Shown here: positions 12,484 to 22,806 of the stretch, in pieces
How the letters are laid out: each line of letters begins with the position of its first letter
How positions within the stretch are numbered: position 1 is the stretch's first letter
DNA from: Staphylococcus durrellii
GTDB lineage: Bacteria > Bacillota > Bacilli > Staphylococcales > Staphylococcaceae
Length of the DNA stretch: 64,000 nt
NCBI RefSeq assembly: GCF_015594545.1
Contig: NZ_JADIIO010000001.1
Span: 682,001 to 746,000, forward strand
Direction of reading: 5' to 3'
Notes under the pieces: model-generated
Seen by the model: only the letters and a program-made list of their open reading frames with translations
The model's database searches: none
Told to the model about the DNA's origin: nothing
Position numbers and translations under genes: made by a program

Positions 12484-13428
12484 ATGATAGAAATCGAAAA
12501 ACCTAGAATTGAAACAATAGAAATTAGTGAAGATGCTAAATTCGGTAAGTTCGTTGTTGAACCACTAGAACGTGGCTATGGTACTACACTAGGAAACTCC
12601 TTACGTCGTATCCTACTATCTTCATTGCCAGGCTCAGCCGTAAAATATATCGAAATCGAAGGTGTACTTCACGAGTTTTCTGCGATAGACAATGTGGTTG
12701 AAGACGTTTCTACAATTATTATGAACGTTAAAAAACTAGCATTAAAAATCTATTCAGAAGAAGATAAAACGTTAGAAATCGATGTTAAGGATGAAGGCGA
12801 AGTAACTGCAAGTGACATTACTCATGACAGTGATGTCGAAATTTTGAATCCTGAATTGAAATTGGCGACTGTTTCTAAAGGTGGACATTTGAAAATCCGT
12901 CTTGTTGCAAACAAGGGTAGAGGTTACGCATTAGCAGAACAAAATAATACTAGTGATTTACCAATTGGAGTAATTCCTGTTGATTCACTTTATTCACCTG
13001 TTGAACGTGTAAACTATACAGTAGAAAATACACGCGTAGGTCAAAGTAGTGATTTTGACAAATTGACGCTAGATGTATGGACTAATGGATCTATTACGCC
13101 ACAAGAATCAGTTTCATTAGCAGCAAAAATTATGACTGAACACTTGAATATCTTTGTTGGATTGACTGACGAAGCACAGAATGCTGAAATCATGATTGAA
13201 AAAGAAGAAGATCAAAAAGAAAAAGTACTTGAAATGTCTATCGAAGAATTAGATTTATCTGTTCGTTCATACAACTGTTTAAAACGTGCAGGCATTAATT
13301 CTGTACAAGAATTAGCTGACAAATCTGAAGCAGACATGATGAAAGTGCGTAATTTAGGTCGTAAATCTCTTGAAGAAGTTAAATATAAACTTGAAGACTT
13401 AGGCTTAGGCTTGAGAAAAGAAGACTAA
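12484..13428 (+). CDS. rpoA: DNA-directed RNA polymerase subunit alpha
   Basis: RpoA (314 residues) nucleates core polymerase assembly. The N-terminal domain (about 1-230) carries [15 protein letters not shown]. The C-terminal domain (about 245-314), which binds UP elements and activators, has the helix-hairpin-helix ending [20 protein letters not shown] chose ATG 12484, ten bases after AAGGAGG; an in-frame TTG six bases earlier is too close to that site. Confidence 0.96.
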   Translation: MIEIEKPRIETIEISEDAKFGKFVVEPLERGYGTTLGNSLRRILLSSLPGSAVKYIEIEGVLHEFSAIDNVVEDVSTIIMNVKKLALKIYSEEDKTLEIDVKDEGEVTASDITHDSDVEILNPELKLATVSKGGHLKIRLVANKGRGYALAEQNNTSDLPIGVIPVDSLYSPVERVNYTVENTRVGQSSDFDKLTLDVWTNGSITPQESVSLAAKIMTEHLNIFVGLTDEAQNAEIMIEKEEDQKEKVLEMSIEELDLSVRSYNCLKRAGINSVQELADKSEADMMKVRNLGRKSLEEVKYKLEDLGLGLRKED

Positions 13429-13446
13429 TATAAAGGAGGTTAACTC

Positions 13447-13815
13447 ATGGGTTACAGAAAATTAGGTCGTACTTCTGATCAACGTAAAGCAATGTTACGT
13501 GACTTAGCTACATCACTTATCGTTAGTGAACGTATTGAAACTACTGAATCACGTGCTAAAGAAGTACGTAGTATTGTAGAAAAATTAATTACTTTAGGTA
13601 AAAAAGGCGATTTAGCTTCTCGTCGTAATGCAGCTAAAACATTACGTAATGTTGAGATTTTAAACGAAGACGAATCTACACAAACTGCTCTTCAAAAATT
13701 ATTCGGTGAGATTGCAGAACGTTATACTGAACGTCAAGGTGGATATACTCGTATCCTTAAAGCAGGCCCACGTCGTGGTGACGGTGCTGAATCAGTAATT
13801 ATCGAATTAGTATAA
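13447..13815 (+). CDS. rplQ: 50S ribosomal protein L17
   Basis: L17 (122 residues) lies near the tunnel exit. It starts [20 protein letters not shown] and ends [19 protein letters not shown] precedes the ATG. It is the last gene of the supercluster, and two hairpins follow. Confidence 0.97.
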   Translation: MGYRKLGRTSDQRKAMLRDLATSLIVSERIETTESRAKEVRSIVEKLITLGKKGDLASRRNAAKTLRNVEILNEDESTQTALQKLFGEIAERYTERQGGYTRILKAGPRRGDGAESVIIELV

Positions 13816-13904
13816 TTTTAAAATAAATATACGTACTACTATGTATAAAGCAAATGAGTGCAACGATAATGTTTGCCACATACAAATATTGTCTAGCTCA
13901 GAGT

Positions 13905-13969
13905 GCCCCATCAATCAAATAATATTTTAAAGCGTGAACTCAAAAATCTGATGGGGTGCGCGCTTTTTT
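13905..13969 (+). terminator. Long-loop hairpin after rplQ
   Basis: CCCCATCA pairs with TGATGGGG about 40 bases later. An alternative inner stem AAGCG/CGCTT ends directly in TTTTTTA. The alternatives may compete. It lies 90-150 bases after rplQ, so it could be a termination or mRNA-stability element of the supercluster. Confidence 0.6.
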
Positions 13970-13973
13970 ATTT

Positions 13974-14002
13974 AAGCTATAGTTAAACCTATAGCTTTTT
14001 TT
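13974..14002 (+). terminator. Rho-independent terminator of the ribosomal supercluster
   Basis: A perfect 9-base stem AAGCTATAG/CTATAGCTT with a six-base loop is followed by a run of T. It is the second and cleaner of two hairpins after rplQ. Confidence 0.85.
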
Positions 14003-14101
14003 AATTGACTTCCTTTACATGACTCATTGCTAAAGGAGGATATACATAAATATTAAAATCATGTAAAATAGAAAAGTATACATTAAGGGGGGACGATGCA
14101 A

Positions 14102-14911
14102 ATGCAAACGAGTGATCAAATTATAAGATTTAATCATGTTTCATTTAAATATAAAAGTGATGAACCATATGCTTTAAAAGACGTTTCATTTGCTATCCCA
14201 AAAGGTAAGTGGACTTCTATTGTTGGGCACAATGGTTCAGGAAAGTCTACACTTGCCAAGCTTATGGTAGGCATAGAACAAGCTAATGAAGGAGACATTA
14301 CCTATAACAATCAAAAAATAGATATTCATAATATTCATGTATTACGTAAAAGTATTGGTATCGTCTTTCAAAATCCAGAAAATCAATTTGTCGGTTCAAC
14401 AGTTGAGTTTGATGTTGCTTTTGGTTTAGAAAATCATGCTGTATCTTATGAAGCAATGCATGAGATTGTTCCAAAAGCGTTAAGTGATGTGCATATGCTT
14501 GATAAAGCTAACAAAGAGCCTCAATCACTATCAGGTGGTCAAAAACAACGTGTTGCAATAGCCGGGGTATTAGCTTTAGATACAGATGTTATTATTTTAG
14601 ATGAAGCCACATCAATGTTAGATCCATACGGACGCACTGCGTTGATTAACTTAGTTCGAAAGCTAAACCATGAAAAAGACGTTTCGATTATTTCTATTAC
14701 GCATGATTTATCAGAAGCAGCTGAAGCTGATAATTTAATCGTCTTAGATAAAGGAGAAATATTTACCACCGGTACCCCAAATCAGGTTTTTGATAAAGGT
14801 GAAGCATTATCAAAAATAGGACTGGATTTACCATTTTCAATGCGTATTAACCAACTGTTGGGTAATCCCTTAGAATATATTTCATATGAAGGGTTGGTAA
14901 GTAAGTTATGA
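14102..14911 (+). CDS. ecfA1: ECF transporter ATPase subunit EcfA1
   Basis: One of the two ATPases that power energy-coupling-factor vitamin transporters (269 residues from this start). Walker [10 protein letters not shown] is at about residues 42-50, the signature [12 protein letters not shown] follows, and Walker B is [13 protein letters not shown]. An in-frame ATG at 14096 is only three bases from the AAGGGGGG binding site, so ATG 14102, nine bases away, is preferred. The stop overlaps the ecfA2 start (ATGA). Group II ECF modules share EcfA1/A2/T among several separate S-components (riboflavin, biotin, folate and others); none is encoded here. Confidence 0.95.
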   Translation: MQTSDQIIRFNHVSFKYKSDEPYALKDVSFAIPKGKWTSIVGHNGSGKSTLAKLMVGIEQANEGDITYNNQKIDIHNIHVLRKSIGIVFQNPENQFVGSTVEFDVAFGLENHAVSYEAMHEIVPKALSDVHMLDKANKEPQSLSGGQKQRVAIAGVLALDTDVIILDEATSMLDPYGRTALINLVRKLNHEKDVSIISITHDLSEAAEADNLIVLDKGEIFTTGTPNQVFDKGEALSKIGLDLPFSMRINQLLGNPLEYISYEGLVSKL

Positions 14912-15762
14912 CGGTCGAATTTAATCAAGTGAATTATGTTTATCAACAAGGTACACCATATGAGTACCATGCTTTGAGAGATATTACTGCACAATTTGAT
15001 GATGGTAAGTATTATGCCGTGATAGGTCAGACAGGTTCAGGAAAATCAACGTTAATCCAACATTTTAATGGTTTGTTAAAACCGACATCTGGAAAAATGA
15101 TATTTAATGAGGTAGTTATACAACATAAGACTAAAGATAAATTGCTACGAGATATACGCAAAAAAGTCGGTATTGTTTTTCAGTTTCCAGAATCACAATT
15201 ATTTGAAGATAGTGTTGAAAAAGAAATTGAATTTGGCCCTAAAAATTTTGGTATGGACATTGAAAAAGTTAAAAAAAGGGCATTTCAATTGTTATTAGAA
15301 TTTGGATTTCCTAGAGAAATAATGACACTATCCCCGTTCCAAATGTCTGGGGGACAAATGAGAAAAATCGCATTGACTTCAATATTAGCTATGGATCCAG
15401 ATATTATTATTTTAGACGAACCTACTGCTGGGTTAGATCCGCAAAGTAAAAAGCAAATTATGAGTAAAATTAAAGAATTGCAACAACAAAACAATAAAAC
15501 AATTATTTTAATTACTCATGAAATGAACGATGTCGCAAAATACACTGATGAAATCAAATTAATGCATAATGGTGAACTGATAGATGATTTAACACCACGA
15601 GACCTTTTTGCCAATAGTGAATATGTTCATAAATATCAATTGGATATTCCTGAAGTAGTTAAATTGCAACGTGATATTGAAGCAAAATATCACTTTAAAT
15701 TCGATAAAATTGCTTTAACGGAAGAAGAGTTTGTGGACATGTATAAGGAGTGGCAACAGTAA
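14908..15762 (+). CDS. ecfA2: ECF transporter ATPase subunit EcfA2
   Basis: Second ATPase of the ECF module (284 residues). Walker [10 protein letters not shown] is at residues 40-48, the signature is [13 protein letters not shown], and Walker B is [13 protein letters not shown]. It overlaps ecfA1 by four bases at the start and ecfT by one base at the end, so the three genes are translated as a unit. Confidence 0.95.
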   Translation: MTVEFNQVNYVYQQGTPYEYHALRDITAQFDDGKYYAVIGQTGSGKSTLIQHFNGLLKPTSGKMIFNEVVIQHKTKDKLLRDIRKKVGIVFQFPESQLFEDSVEKEIEFGPKNFGMDIEKVKKRAFQLLLEFGFPREIMTLSPFQMSGGQMRKIALTSILAMDPDIIILDEPTAGLDPQSKKQIMSKIKELQQQNNKTIILITHEMNDVAKYTDEIKLMHNGELIDDLTPRDLFANSEYVHKYQLDIPEVVKLQRDIEAKYHFKFDKIALTEEEFVDMYKEWQQ

Positions 15763-16568
15763 TGAAAGATAAATTTATAATTGGACGTTACTTACCGCTT
15801 GATACAGTTATACACCGTTTGGACCCAAGATCTAAGTTAATCTTTGTGTTTTTATTTGTTATTTTAATATTTTTTGCACATTCGTTTGCAACTTATCTAT
15901 GGTTATTCATTCTTATAATGATTATAGTAAAACTATCACATATTAAAGCGTGGTTTTTAATTAAAGGGTTAACCCCTATATGGATATTTTTAGTCTTTAC
16001 ATTTCTTATGCATCTGTTTGTTACTAAAGGTGGTATTCGTCTATTTGAAATAGCCTTTGTATCAATCGACACAAAGGGTATTATAGAAGGAATATATATC
16101 GTACTCCGTTTAATGTTTATTATGATGATTTCAACCGTAATGACACTAACTACAAGTCCTATCGATTTAACCGATGCATTTGAAAAGTTGTTATATCCAT
16201 TGAAATTAATAAAGATACCAGTACATCAACTTAGCATGATGATGTCTATAGCCTTACGTTTTATACCAACGTTAATGAATGAATTAGATAAAATTATACT
16301 AGCTCAAAAATCACGTGGTTCTGAGCTGAGTAGCGGAACATTAATGAATAGAATTAAGGCATTTATCCCATTGTTAATCCCATTATTTATTTCAGCATTT
16401 CAACGAGCCGAAGATTTGGCTATCGCTATGGAAGTAAGAGGTTATGATGCCAATACGGAACGTACAAGTTATCGAGAATTACAATGGAAACATAAAGATA
16501 CAATTGTAATAATATCAATTATTCCTATAGCAATTGTACTGTTTGTATTTAAATATTTAGGAGTGTAA
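15762..16568 (+). CDS. ecfT: ECF transporter transmembrane coupling subunit EcfT
   Basis: EcfT (268 residues) is the membrane scaffold joining the two ATPases to substrate-binding S-components. Several hydrophobic helices fill the N-terminal half. The two coupling-helix motifs with the Ala-Arg-Gly type signature are seen as QKSRGSELSSG and MEVRGYDANTERT. I chose ATG 15762, eleven bases after AAGGAG; the GTG at 15750 abuts that site. Confidence 0.94.
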   Translation: MKDKFIIGRYLPLDTVIHRLDPRSKLIFVFLFVILIFFAHSFATYLWLFILIMIIVKLSHIKAWFLIKGLTPIWIFLVFTFLMHLFVTKGGIRLFEIAFVSIDTKGIIEGIYIVLRLMFIMMISTVMTLTTSPIDLTDAFEKLLYPLKLIKIPVHQLSMMMSIALRFIPTLMNELDKIILAQKSRGSELSSGTLMNRIKAFIPLLIPLFISAFQRAEDLAIAMEVRGYDANTERTSYRELQWKHKDTIVIISIIPIAIVLFVFKYLGV

Positions 16569-16571
16569 AGC

Positions 16572-17375
16572 ATGCGTGTGTTAGTTAACATTTCATATCT
16601 TGGAACACATTTTATGGGTTTTCAAATTCAACAACATGAAAGAACCGTTCAGCAACAATTTGAACGCATCTTAAAGAGAATGCACAAACGATCAGTACGT
16701 ATTCATCCTTCTAGTAGAACAGACAGGGGCGTCCATGCAAATGAACAATTTTTTCATTTTGATACGGAATTAAATATTACTCCTGACAAATGGCGTTATG
16801 CAATGAACAGTGCATTACCTAATGATATCTTAGTAAAAAAGGTATCATTTGTTGATGATGATTTTCATTGTAGATATGATTGTGTAGGTAAATCATATCG
16901 ATACAAGGTGTATGTAGCGTCAGAACGTGATCCATTTCAAAGTGGATTAAGAACACATATAAAAGATACGTTAAATTATGCTAAAATGGCAGAAGCTGCA
17001 GCTGAATTTTTAGGCACATACGATTTTACTGGCTTCTGTTCTCAAAAAACTGAAGTAGAAAGTAAAGTGCGTACAATTTATCAAAGTGAAATTATCCAAA
17101 CAGAAGATGGCTTTGATTATGTCGTTACAGGTTCAGGCTTCCTATATAATATGGTACGTGTGTTAGTTGCTTTTTTAATTGAGGTAGGAAAGGGGCACCG
17201 TAGTCCTAAAGAGGTATCAACGCTATTAGAAGAGCGCAATCGCAGTAATGTACCATTTACAGCAGCTGCAGATGGTCTTTATTTAGAACATATTTATTTA
17301 TCAGAAGAATCATTAATGCAAGACTTTGGTAAGGGTATAAAAATACATCGAAAAAAAACGTTGCGAAATGACTAA
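16572..17375 (+). CDS. truA: tRNA pseudouridine(38-40) synthase TruA
   Basis: TruA (267 residues) modifies uridines 38-40 in the anticodon arm. The catalytic aspartate is D51 in [10 protein letters not shown]. The family pattern YRYKVYV and the C-terminal motif [20 protein letters not shown] are present. It begins four bases after ecfT, an arrangement also seen in Bacillus, and probably shares its transcript. Confidence 0.95.
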   Translation: MRVLVNISYLGTHFMGFQIQQHERTVQQQFERILKRMHKRSVRIHPSSRTDRGVHANEQFFHFDTELNITPDKWRYAMNSALPNDILVKKVSFVDDDFHCRYDCVGKSYRYKVYVASERDPFQSGLRTHIKDTLNYAKMAEAAAEFLGTYDFTGFCSQKTEVESKVRTIYQSEIIQTEDGFDYVVTGSGFLYNMVRVLVAFLIEVGKGHRSPKEVSTLLEERNRSNVPFTAAADGLYLEHIYLSEESLMQDFGKGIKIHRKKTLRND

Positions 17376-17381
17376 ATTACA

Positions 17382-17410
17382 TTGACAAATGAGCATAAAA
17401 ATTATACGAT
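17382..17410 (+). promoter_or_regulatory. Promoter of rplM-rpsI
   Basis: TTGACA (17382-17387), 17 bases, then TACGAT (17405-17410). It starts just after the truA stop, which implies that rplM-rpsI has its own start of transcription and a leader of about 165 bases. Confidence 0.7.
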
Positions 17411-17415
17411 TATCA

Positions 17416-17581
17416 ACGGTATTGTTTTATATCACCCCACGATAAGCCCCGGAAACTTATTGTGTTACAAGATATATAAGCAGGTAGAGCAACAGTTAAC
17501 AAATAAATGAAATCGAAGCTTTTAATCGTAACAGTTATTTAATAACAAAAGAACCATTCATTTACTAGGAGGACATTAATT
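17416..17581 (+). ncRNA. 5' leader of rplM, probable L13 leader RNA
   Basis: The untranslated leader contains a 9-bp hairpin, CACGATAAG (17438-17446) with CTTATTGTG (17456-17464), closed by a CCCCGGAAA loop. Firmicute rplM mRNAs carry a known L13 leader motif thought to mediate autoregulation by L13. The match here is by position and general shape, not by a covariance search. Confidence 0.55.
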
Positions 17582-18019
17582 ATGCGTCAAACATTTATGG
17601 CTAATGAAGCAAACATTGAGCGCAAATGGTATGTTATCGATGCAGAAGGTCAAACACTTGGTCGTCTATCATCAGAAGTAGCAGCTATTTTACGCGGTAA
17701 GAATAAAGCAACTTATACACCACACGTTGATACTGGTGATTATGTAATCATCATCAATGCAGGTAAAATTCAATTCACAGGTAATAAAGCTCAAGATAAA
17801 GTTTATTATCGTCACTCAAATCACCCAGGCGGAATCAAATCTGTTACTGCTGGTGAGTTAAGAGAAAATAATCCAGAACGTTTACTTGAAACTTCAATTA
17901 AAGGTATGTTACCAAGCACTCGTTTAGGCGAAAAACAAGGTAAAAAATTATTTGTATATGGTGGCGCTGAACATCCACACGCTGCACAACAACCAGAAAA
18001 CTACGAGTTACGTGGTTAA
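17582..18019 (+). CDS. rplM: 50S ribosomal protein L13
   Basis: L13 (145 residues), an early 50S assembly protein. It starts [20 protein letters not shown] and has the conserved core [29 protein letters not shown] precedes the ATG. Transcribed with rpsI, 19 bases downstream. Confidence 0.97.
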   Translation: MRQTFMANEANIERKWYVIDAEGQTLGRLSSEVAAILRGKNKATYTPHVDTGDYVIIINAGKIQFTGNKAQDKVYYRHSNHPGGIKSVTAGELRENNPERLLETSIKGMLPSTRLGEKQGKKLFVYGGAEHPHAAQQPENYELRG

Positions 18020-18038
18020 TTAGAAGGAGGAAATTACA

Positions 18039-18431
18039 TTGGCACAAGTTGAATATAGAGGCACAGGCCGTCGTAAAAACTCAGTAGCACGTGTACGTTT
18101 GGTACCAGGTGAAGGTAACATTACAGTTAATGGACGTGACGTACGTGCATACTTACCATTTGAATCATTAATCTTAGACATTAACCAAGCTTTCGACGTT
18201 ACAGAAACTAAAGGTAACTACGATGTATTAGTAAATGTTCAAGGTGGAGGTTTCACTGGACAAGCTCAAGCTATCCGTCACGGAATCTCTCGTGCATTAT
18301 TAGAAGCTGATCCTGAATATAGAGGTTCTTTAAAACGCGCTGGATTACTTACTCGTGACCCACGTATGAAAGAACGTAAAAAACCAGGTCTTAAAAAAGC
18401 ACGTCGTTCACCACAATTCTCAAAACGTTAA
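18039..18431 (+). CDS. rpsI: 30S ribosomal protein S9
   Basis: S9 (130 residues) reaches the P-site tRNA anticodon with its C-terminal arginine, here ending SPQFSKR. It contains [13 protein letters not shown] near the N-terminus. TTG start after GAAGGAGG, the usual start codon for this gene in staphylococci. Confidence 0.96.
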   Translation: MAQVEYRGTGRRKNSVARVRLVPGEGNITVNGRDVRAYLPFESLILDINQAFDVTETKGNYDVLVNVQGGGFTGQAQAIRHGISRALLEADPEYRGSLKRAGLLTRDPRMKERKKPGLKKARRSPQFSKR

Positions 18432-18445
18432 TTTTATTACGTTAC

Positions 18446-18483
18446 AAAAGCACTTTTCGAAATATCGAAAAGTGCTTTTTTTT
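18446..18483 (+). terminator. Terminator after rpsI
   Basis: A perfect 15-base stem (18446-18460 with 18465-18479, core AGCACTTTTCGA) and a four-base loop are followed by a T run. Confidence 0.9.
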
Positions 18484-18517
18484 ATCTATTTATTTATGTC
18501 ACGATCATAACCTCATT

Positions 18518-19504
18518 TTACATACTTCCTATAAGTTCTATCAATCTCTCTCTATGATATTCCCCGTAAACATGTGGTAGAACCATAATTTCGTCTGCTT
18601 CATAATAATTTTGAATATGTGTTAAACGTTGCTTTACTTCTGCTATATCACCTGAAATAACCCGATTCTCATTACTAGCTATTTTTTCTTGTTCCCTTGC
18701 AGAAAAGCCTCTTTCTTCAACAAAAGTAGGTGAAGCATAATAGGACGGTTGTTCTAAATAATTAATCCTTAATAGCCAAAAATGAAAAGCTTTCTTCAAT
18801 GCATTAATTGTAGTCTCATCATCAGCAGTTATTACAAAAGTCGCCACTATAATATAAGGTTGTCGATAAGTATTCTTTTGAGAAAATGTTCGTCGATAAG
18901 TGTCTATCATTGCGTCAATTTTTTCTTGTGGTTGACCCATTAATGCAATAACTAATGGTAACCCTTTTGTTGCGGCTAATTTCGTGCTTGCTATGCTGGT
19001 AGATAATAAAAACATATTAGGCTTAGATTGAATTATAGGTGTGGCTAATAGTTGTTGAAACCTGTTATTTAATCCTTTGTCATCATTAAAATATGTGCTC
19101 AAATCAGCAAGTTGTGTTGCGTAATTTAGTTGCTCAGTTTTGCCTTCGTTTAAAGCACTATTCACATTGTTAAAACTTGGTGATCTACCAATACCCAAAT
19201 CTACTCTATTCGTATGTCGCGCTTCTAATATTTTAAACTGTTCAGCTACTTTATATGCACTATAATGAGGTAACATGATACCTCCACTGCCCACGTTAAT
19301 AGAATTTGTGTTTTCTAATATTGACATCATTATCATTTCAGGAGCACTAGAGGCTACAGAGAAGACTTGGTGATGTTCGGCAACCCAATAACGTTTAAAT
19401 TGATATTGTTCAGCTATTTGTGCGAGACGTACCGTATGGTTTATGGCGTCTGTAGCGTTCTGATTCTCAAATATAGGTATGTAGTCTAATATGCTTAATT
19501 TCAT
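18518..19504 (-). CDS. Luciferase-like flavin-dependent monooxygenase (LLM family)
   Basis: A 328-residue protein of the bacterial-luciferase-like fold, close to the MsnO8/YtmO-type group with RYWVAEHHQVF near the N-terminus and the glycine-rich SGGIML-like segment (VGSGGIMLPHYSAYKVAEQF). Such proteins use reduced flavin to oxidise small molecules; the substrate cannot be told. I chose ATG 19504, six bases after GGAGTG; the GTG at 19513 overlaps that site. It is transcribed divergently from the oxidoreductase at 19638. Confidence 0.85.
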   Translation of the reverse strand: MKLSILDYIPIFENQNATDAINHTVRLAQIAEQYQFKRYWVAEHHQVFSVASSAPEMIMMSILENTNSINVGSGGIMLPHYSAYKVAEQFKILEARHTNRVDLGIGRSPSFNNVNSALNEGKTEQLNYATQLADLSTYFNDDKGLNNRFQQLLATPIIQSKPNMFLLSTSIASTKLAATKGLPLVIALMGQPQEKIDAMIDTYRRTFSQKNTYRQPYIIVATFVITADDETTINALKKAFHFWLLRINYLEQPSYYASPTFVEERGFSAREQEKIASNENRVISGDIAEVKQRLTHIQNYYEADEIMVLPHVYGEYHRERLIELIGSM

Positions 19505-19637
19505 CTTAAACACTCCAATATTGGTTTAGAATTTTACGCTAATCATAACATGAGTAAATTGATTAAGCGATTTGATTGATTTAGAGTAATAGTGGGAATA
19601 TCATTATATAGATGATAATTTACTAGGAGTGATGTAA

Positions 19638-20645
19638 ATGAAAACAGAACAAGTAGTACTAGCTAAACGTCCAGAAGGACTACCAAATGATGATGTATTT
19701 AGATATGAAACAATTGAAGTAGCTAAGCCTCAAGAAAATGAAATACTACTAGAATCGCTATATATATCAGTTGATCCATATATGAGAGGTAGAATGAATG
19801 ATTCAGATTCATATGTGGCACCTTTCGAACTAGATGAACCTATCGTCAGTCACATCGTAGCAAGAGTAATAGAAAGTAAAGATGATAATATTGCTGAAGA
19901 TGATATTGTGGTTGGTAGATTACCATGGCGGAAGAAAATGACAGTGAATAGTGCTGAAGTCACAAAAGTAACAAATCATGATATACCTATTTACTTATAT
20001 TTAAGCGTATTAGGTTTAACTGGTCAAACTGCATATCATGGATTATTAAAGATAGGTAACCCACAACCGAACGAAACAGTTGTAGTTTCAGCTGCATCTG
20101 GTGCAGTAGGTTCTGTAGTTGGACAAATTGCTAAAATAAAAGGCGCACGCGTCGTTGGAATCGCAGGTGGCGAAGAAAAGACTAATTATATTATAAATGA
20201 ATTAGGTTTTGATGAAGCGGTAGATTATAAAGACAGCAATTTTGCACAAAATCTTGCTCAAGCCGTTCCGGATGGCGTAGATGTTTATTTTGAAAATGTA
20301 GGCGGAGAAATTGCCGATGAAGTATTCAAGCACCTAAACCAATTTGCAAGAATACCTGTATGTGGTGCAATATCTGGTTATAATGATAATGACATTTCAT
20401 TTGGGCCAAGAATACAACCTATACTCATAAAATCTCAAGCACTTATGCAAGGCTTTATTGTGGGTAATTATGCGAATGATTTCCCTCAAGCTAGTAAGCA
20501 ATTGGCTCAATGGGTAGAAGAGAATAAAATTAAAACTAAAACTTCAATTATGGATGGATTTGAGAACTTACCACATGCTTTTAGAAATTTATTCAGTGGT
20601 GACAATTTTGGGAAACAAGTAGTTAATGTTGAAGATGATATTTAA
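19638..20645 (+). CDS. NADP-dependent oxidoreductase, MDR family (CurA/leukotriene B4 dehydrogenase-like)
   Basis: A 335-residue medium-chain reductase without the zinc ligands. An N-terminal GroES-like half is followed by a Rossmann half with SAASGAVGSVVGQIAK, and then EVFKHLNQFARIPVCGAISGYN, characteristic of the YncB/CurA/PTGR1 type. These reduce activated double bonds of enones and quinones using NADPH. AGGAGTGAT precedes the ATG. Another MDR gene follows 15 bases later, so they form a pair, possibly for detoxifying reactive carbonyls (inference). Confidence 0.85.
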   Translation: MKTEQVVLAKRPEGLPNDDVFRYETIEVAKPQENEILLESLYISVDPYMRGRMNDSDSYVAPFELDEPIVSHIVARVIESKDDNIAEDDIVVGRLPWRKKMTVNSAEVTKVTNHDIPIYLYLSVLGLTGQTAYHGLLKIGNPQPNETVVVSAASGAVGSVVGQIAKIKGARVVGIAGGEEKTNYIINELGFDEAVDYKDSNFAQNLAQAVPDGVDVYFENVGGEIADEVFKHLNQFARIPVCGAISGYNDNDISFGPRIQPILIKSQALMQGFIVGNYANDFPQASKQLAQWVEENKIKTKTSIMDGFENLPHAFRNLFSGDNFGKQVVNVEDDI

Positions 20646-20660
20646 GAGGAGTGTATAAAA

Positions 20661-21683
20661 ATGAAAGCAATTGGAGCAGATAAAGGATTCCAACTTGACG
20701 AAGGGAATTTATTTTATGAATTTGACAGAACAAAACCGACACCACAAAATCAAGAACTGTTAGTTAAGGTTAATGCCATAAGTGTTAATCCTGTGGATAC
20801 GAAGTTAAGACAAAGTCCGATTGAACAGGGGCCGCGCATTTTAGGATTTGACGCTGTTGGAACTGTAGAAGCAATTGGAAATAAAGTAGGTTCTTTTAAG
20901 GTTGGAGATAAAGTTTATTACTCGGGTTCACCTAATTACCAAGGTTCAAATGAAGAATATCAACTAGTCGATGAACGTTTAGCTGCTTTAAAACCGACAA
21001 ATCTTACAGATGTTGAAGCTGCAAGTATTCCGCTAACTTCACTAACTGCTTCAGAAACTTTATTTGATGTTTTTGGTATTTCACATCATCCTGAAAAGAA
21101 TGAAGGTAAATCAATTTTAATTATTAATGGAGCAGGTGGTGTAGGGAGTATAGCTACACAAATTGCTAAGTATTACGGACTTAAAGTAATAACTACTGCT
21201 TCTAGACCAGAAACGATACAATGGTCAGATGAGATGGGTGCTGATGTCGTTATCAACCATAAAAATGATTTAAGTAAAGAGTTTGAACAAAATAGTATAA
21301 CATCTGTAGATTATATATTTTGTACATTTGATACAGACTTATACTTTGAAAAAATGATAGAACTTGTAAAGCCTAGAGGTAAAATAGCGACAATAGTTGA
21401 GTTTAATAAAAAACAAGATTTAAACTTATTAAAATCTAAAAGTGTGACATTTACCCATGAATATATGTATTCAAGACCTTTGTGTGAAACAGAGGACTTA
21501 AATATTCATCATCAATATTTAACTGATATTACTGAAAAATTAGAAACAGGTAAATATAAGCCTACAGTGAATAAAGTTATACAAGGCTTATCAGCTGATT
21601 CACTTTATGAAGCGCATAAAATTTTAGAAAGTCATAGTATGATCGGAAAATTAGTTATAAATTTAGAAGACTCAACGAATTAA
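20661..21683 (+). CDS. Zinc-type alcohol dehydrogenase-like / quinone oxidoreductase
   Basis: A 340-residue medium-chain dehydrogenase/reductase of the subgroup annotated as zinc-binding alcohol dehydrogenase family. It has the N-terminal [16 protein letters not shown], the substrate-binding half, and the nucleotide loop [19 protein letters not shown]. The catalytic zinc ligands of classical alcohol dehydrogenases are absent, so a quinone- or enone-reductase role is more likely. GAGGAGTG precedes the ATG. Likely co-transcribed with the preceding gene; a terminator follows. Confidence 0.85.
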   Translation: MKAIGADKGFQLDEGNLFYEFDRTKPTPQNQELLVKVNAISVNPVDTKLRQSPIEQGPRILGFDAVGTVEAIGNKVGSFKVGDKVYYSGSPNYQGSNEEYQLVDERLAALKPTNLTDVEAASIPLTSLTASETLFDVFGISHHPEKNEGKSILIINGAGGVGSIATQIAKYYGLKVITTASRPETIQWSDEMGADVVINHKNDLSKEFEQNSITSVDYIFCTFDTDLYFEKMIELVKPRGKIATIVEFNKKQDLNLLKSKSVTFTHEYMYSRPLCETEDLNIHHQYLTDITEKLETGKYKPTVNKVIQGLSADSLYEAHKILESHSMIGKLVINLEDSTN

Positions 21684-21691
21684 TTTTTATT

Positions 21692-21725
21692 AAAACAACT
21701 TCCTTTATGGAGGTTGTTTTTTTAT
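21692..21725 (+). terminator. Terminator after the oxidoreductase pair
   Basis: AACAACTTCC pairs with GGAGGTTGTT (one G-U pair) around a short loop, with flanking A and T runs. Confidence 0.85.
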
Positions 21726-21884
21726 TTTAGATGACTAAATAGCATTAAAAAGGGTAAATAGACGTAGTTATAATAAAATATACTTTAAAAGAGGTACAAC
21801 CTATTATAAAATTTCAAAATTGTTCAAGTTATATTATTTTTGATAACTAATTTTTATTTATTTTTGAAAGAAAAGTTAAAAAAT

Positions 21885-21910
21885 GTTTTTGGAAATTACT
21901 AATGGGGTAT
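21885..21910 (+). promoter_or_regulatory. Sigma-B promoter of amaP-asp23
   Basis: GTTTTT (21885-21890), a 14-base spacer and GGGTAT (21905-21910) match the general-stress sigma-B consensus GTTTAA-N12-14-GGGTAT. It lies about 63 bases before the amaP start. In S. aureus asp23 is the classic sigma-B reporter gene, so the match is expected. Confidence 0.9.
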
Positions 21911-21972
21911 ATTTTTGTATCACGCAAAGTACTAAAAATCATAGTTTAAATGCATAGGAGGTGTCATACGGG

Positions 21973-22509
21973 GTGAAACGCTTAAAAAACTTTATATTAG
22001 GACTCTTAATTGTTGTCATTGTTGGATTTTTATTATTCATGTATATCGATGATTCAAGAATAACTCAATACCAACAATACCTACTACAATTTAATTGGTT
22101 CAAACCAACACTTATTGGATTAGCAGCATTTCTTATTTTAATTGGTCTCATATTAGTATTTAGCTTGTTCAAACCTACGTATAGAAAACCGGGACTTTAT
22201 AAGGATTTTCAAGATGGACATATTTATGTATCAAGAAAAGCAGTTGAAAAATCTGCTTACGATACGTTAGTAAGTTATGACCAAATTAGACAGCCAAACG
22301 TAGTGGCTAAACTTTATAACAAGAAGAAGAATTCACATATTGCAATTAAAGCTGATTTCTTTGTTCCTGGAGAAGTACAAGTTAAATCATTAACTGAACA
22401 AATTAGAGAAGATATTAAGCAAAATGTTGAACATTTTACAGAAATTCCTGTAAAAAAACTAGAGGTCAATGTTAGAGATCAAAAAACCTCAGGTCAACGT
22501 GTGTTGTAA
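21973..22509 (+). CDS. amaP: Asp23 membrane anchor protein AmaP
   Basis: A 178-residue protein with two N-terminal transmembrane helices (about 5-25 and 45-66) and a cytoplasmic C-terminal part. In S. aureus AmaP recruits Asp23 to the membrane. I chose GTG 21973 (MKRLKNFILG), ten bases after AGGAGGT; the earlier GTG at 21961 lies within that site. First gene of the sigma-B operon. Confidence 0.9.
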   Translation: MKRLKNFILGLLIVVIVGFLLFMYIDDSRITQYQQYLLQFNWFKPTLIGLAAFLILIGLILVFSLFKPTYRKPGLYKDFQDGHIYVSRKAVEKSAYDTLVSYDQIRQPNVVAKLYNKKKNSHIAIKADFFVPGEVQVKSLTEQIREDIKQNVEHFTEIPVKKLEVNVRDQKTSGQRVL

Positions 22510-22521
22510 GGGAGGGTAATC

Positions 22522-22761
22522 ATGACTAACAATAATAATCAAAATGGACAAGATTCCACTCAAATAGTGATTGATTTATTTAAAACATTTAAGTGGAGAA
22601 TTATAGGTTTTCTAGCATTCTTAATTATAGCAATACTATTTCTAACACTAGGATTTTGGAAAACAATATTAATAATTGTATTGTGTTTAATTGGTATTGG
22701 TATTGGGTATATGAAAGACCGTAAGCAAGAGTTTTTAAATTTTTTAAACCGATGGAGTTAA
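22522..22761 (+). CDS. DUF2273 family small membrane protein
   Basis: A 79-residue protein with two hydrophobic helices (about 30-46 and 49-66) and a short hydrophilic N-terminus rich in Asn/Gln. DUF2273 genes accompany asp23/YloU genes across Firmicutes; the role is unknown. AAGGGAGGG precedes the ATG. Located between amaP and asp23. Confidence 0.88.
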   Translation: MTNNNNQNGQDSTQIVIDLFKTFKWRIIGFLAFLIIAILFLTLGFWKTILIIVLCLIGIGIGYMKDRKQEFLNFLNRWS

Positions 22762-22806
22762 AATGTATTTTAAAAATTTAAATTTCACAATAAAGGAGAA
22801 ATTAAC

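Noticed and set aside
13816-14101. Promoter TTGACT at 14005 for ecfA1
   Set aside because: The -10 at 17 bases (TGCTAA) matches only two positions; too weak to list.
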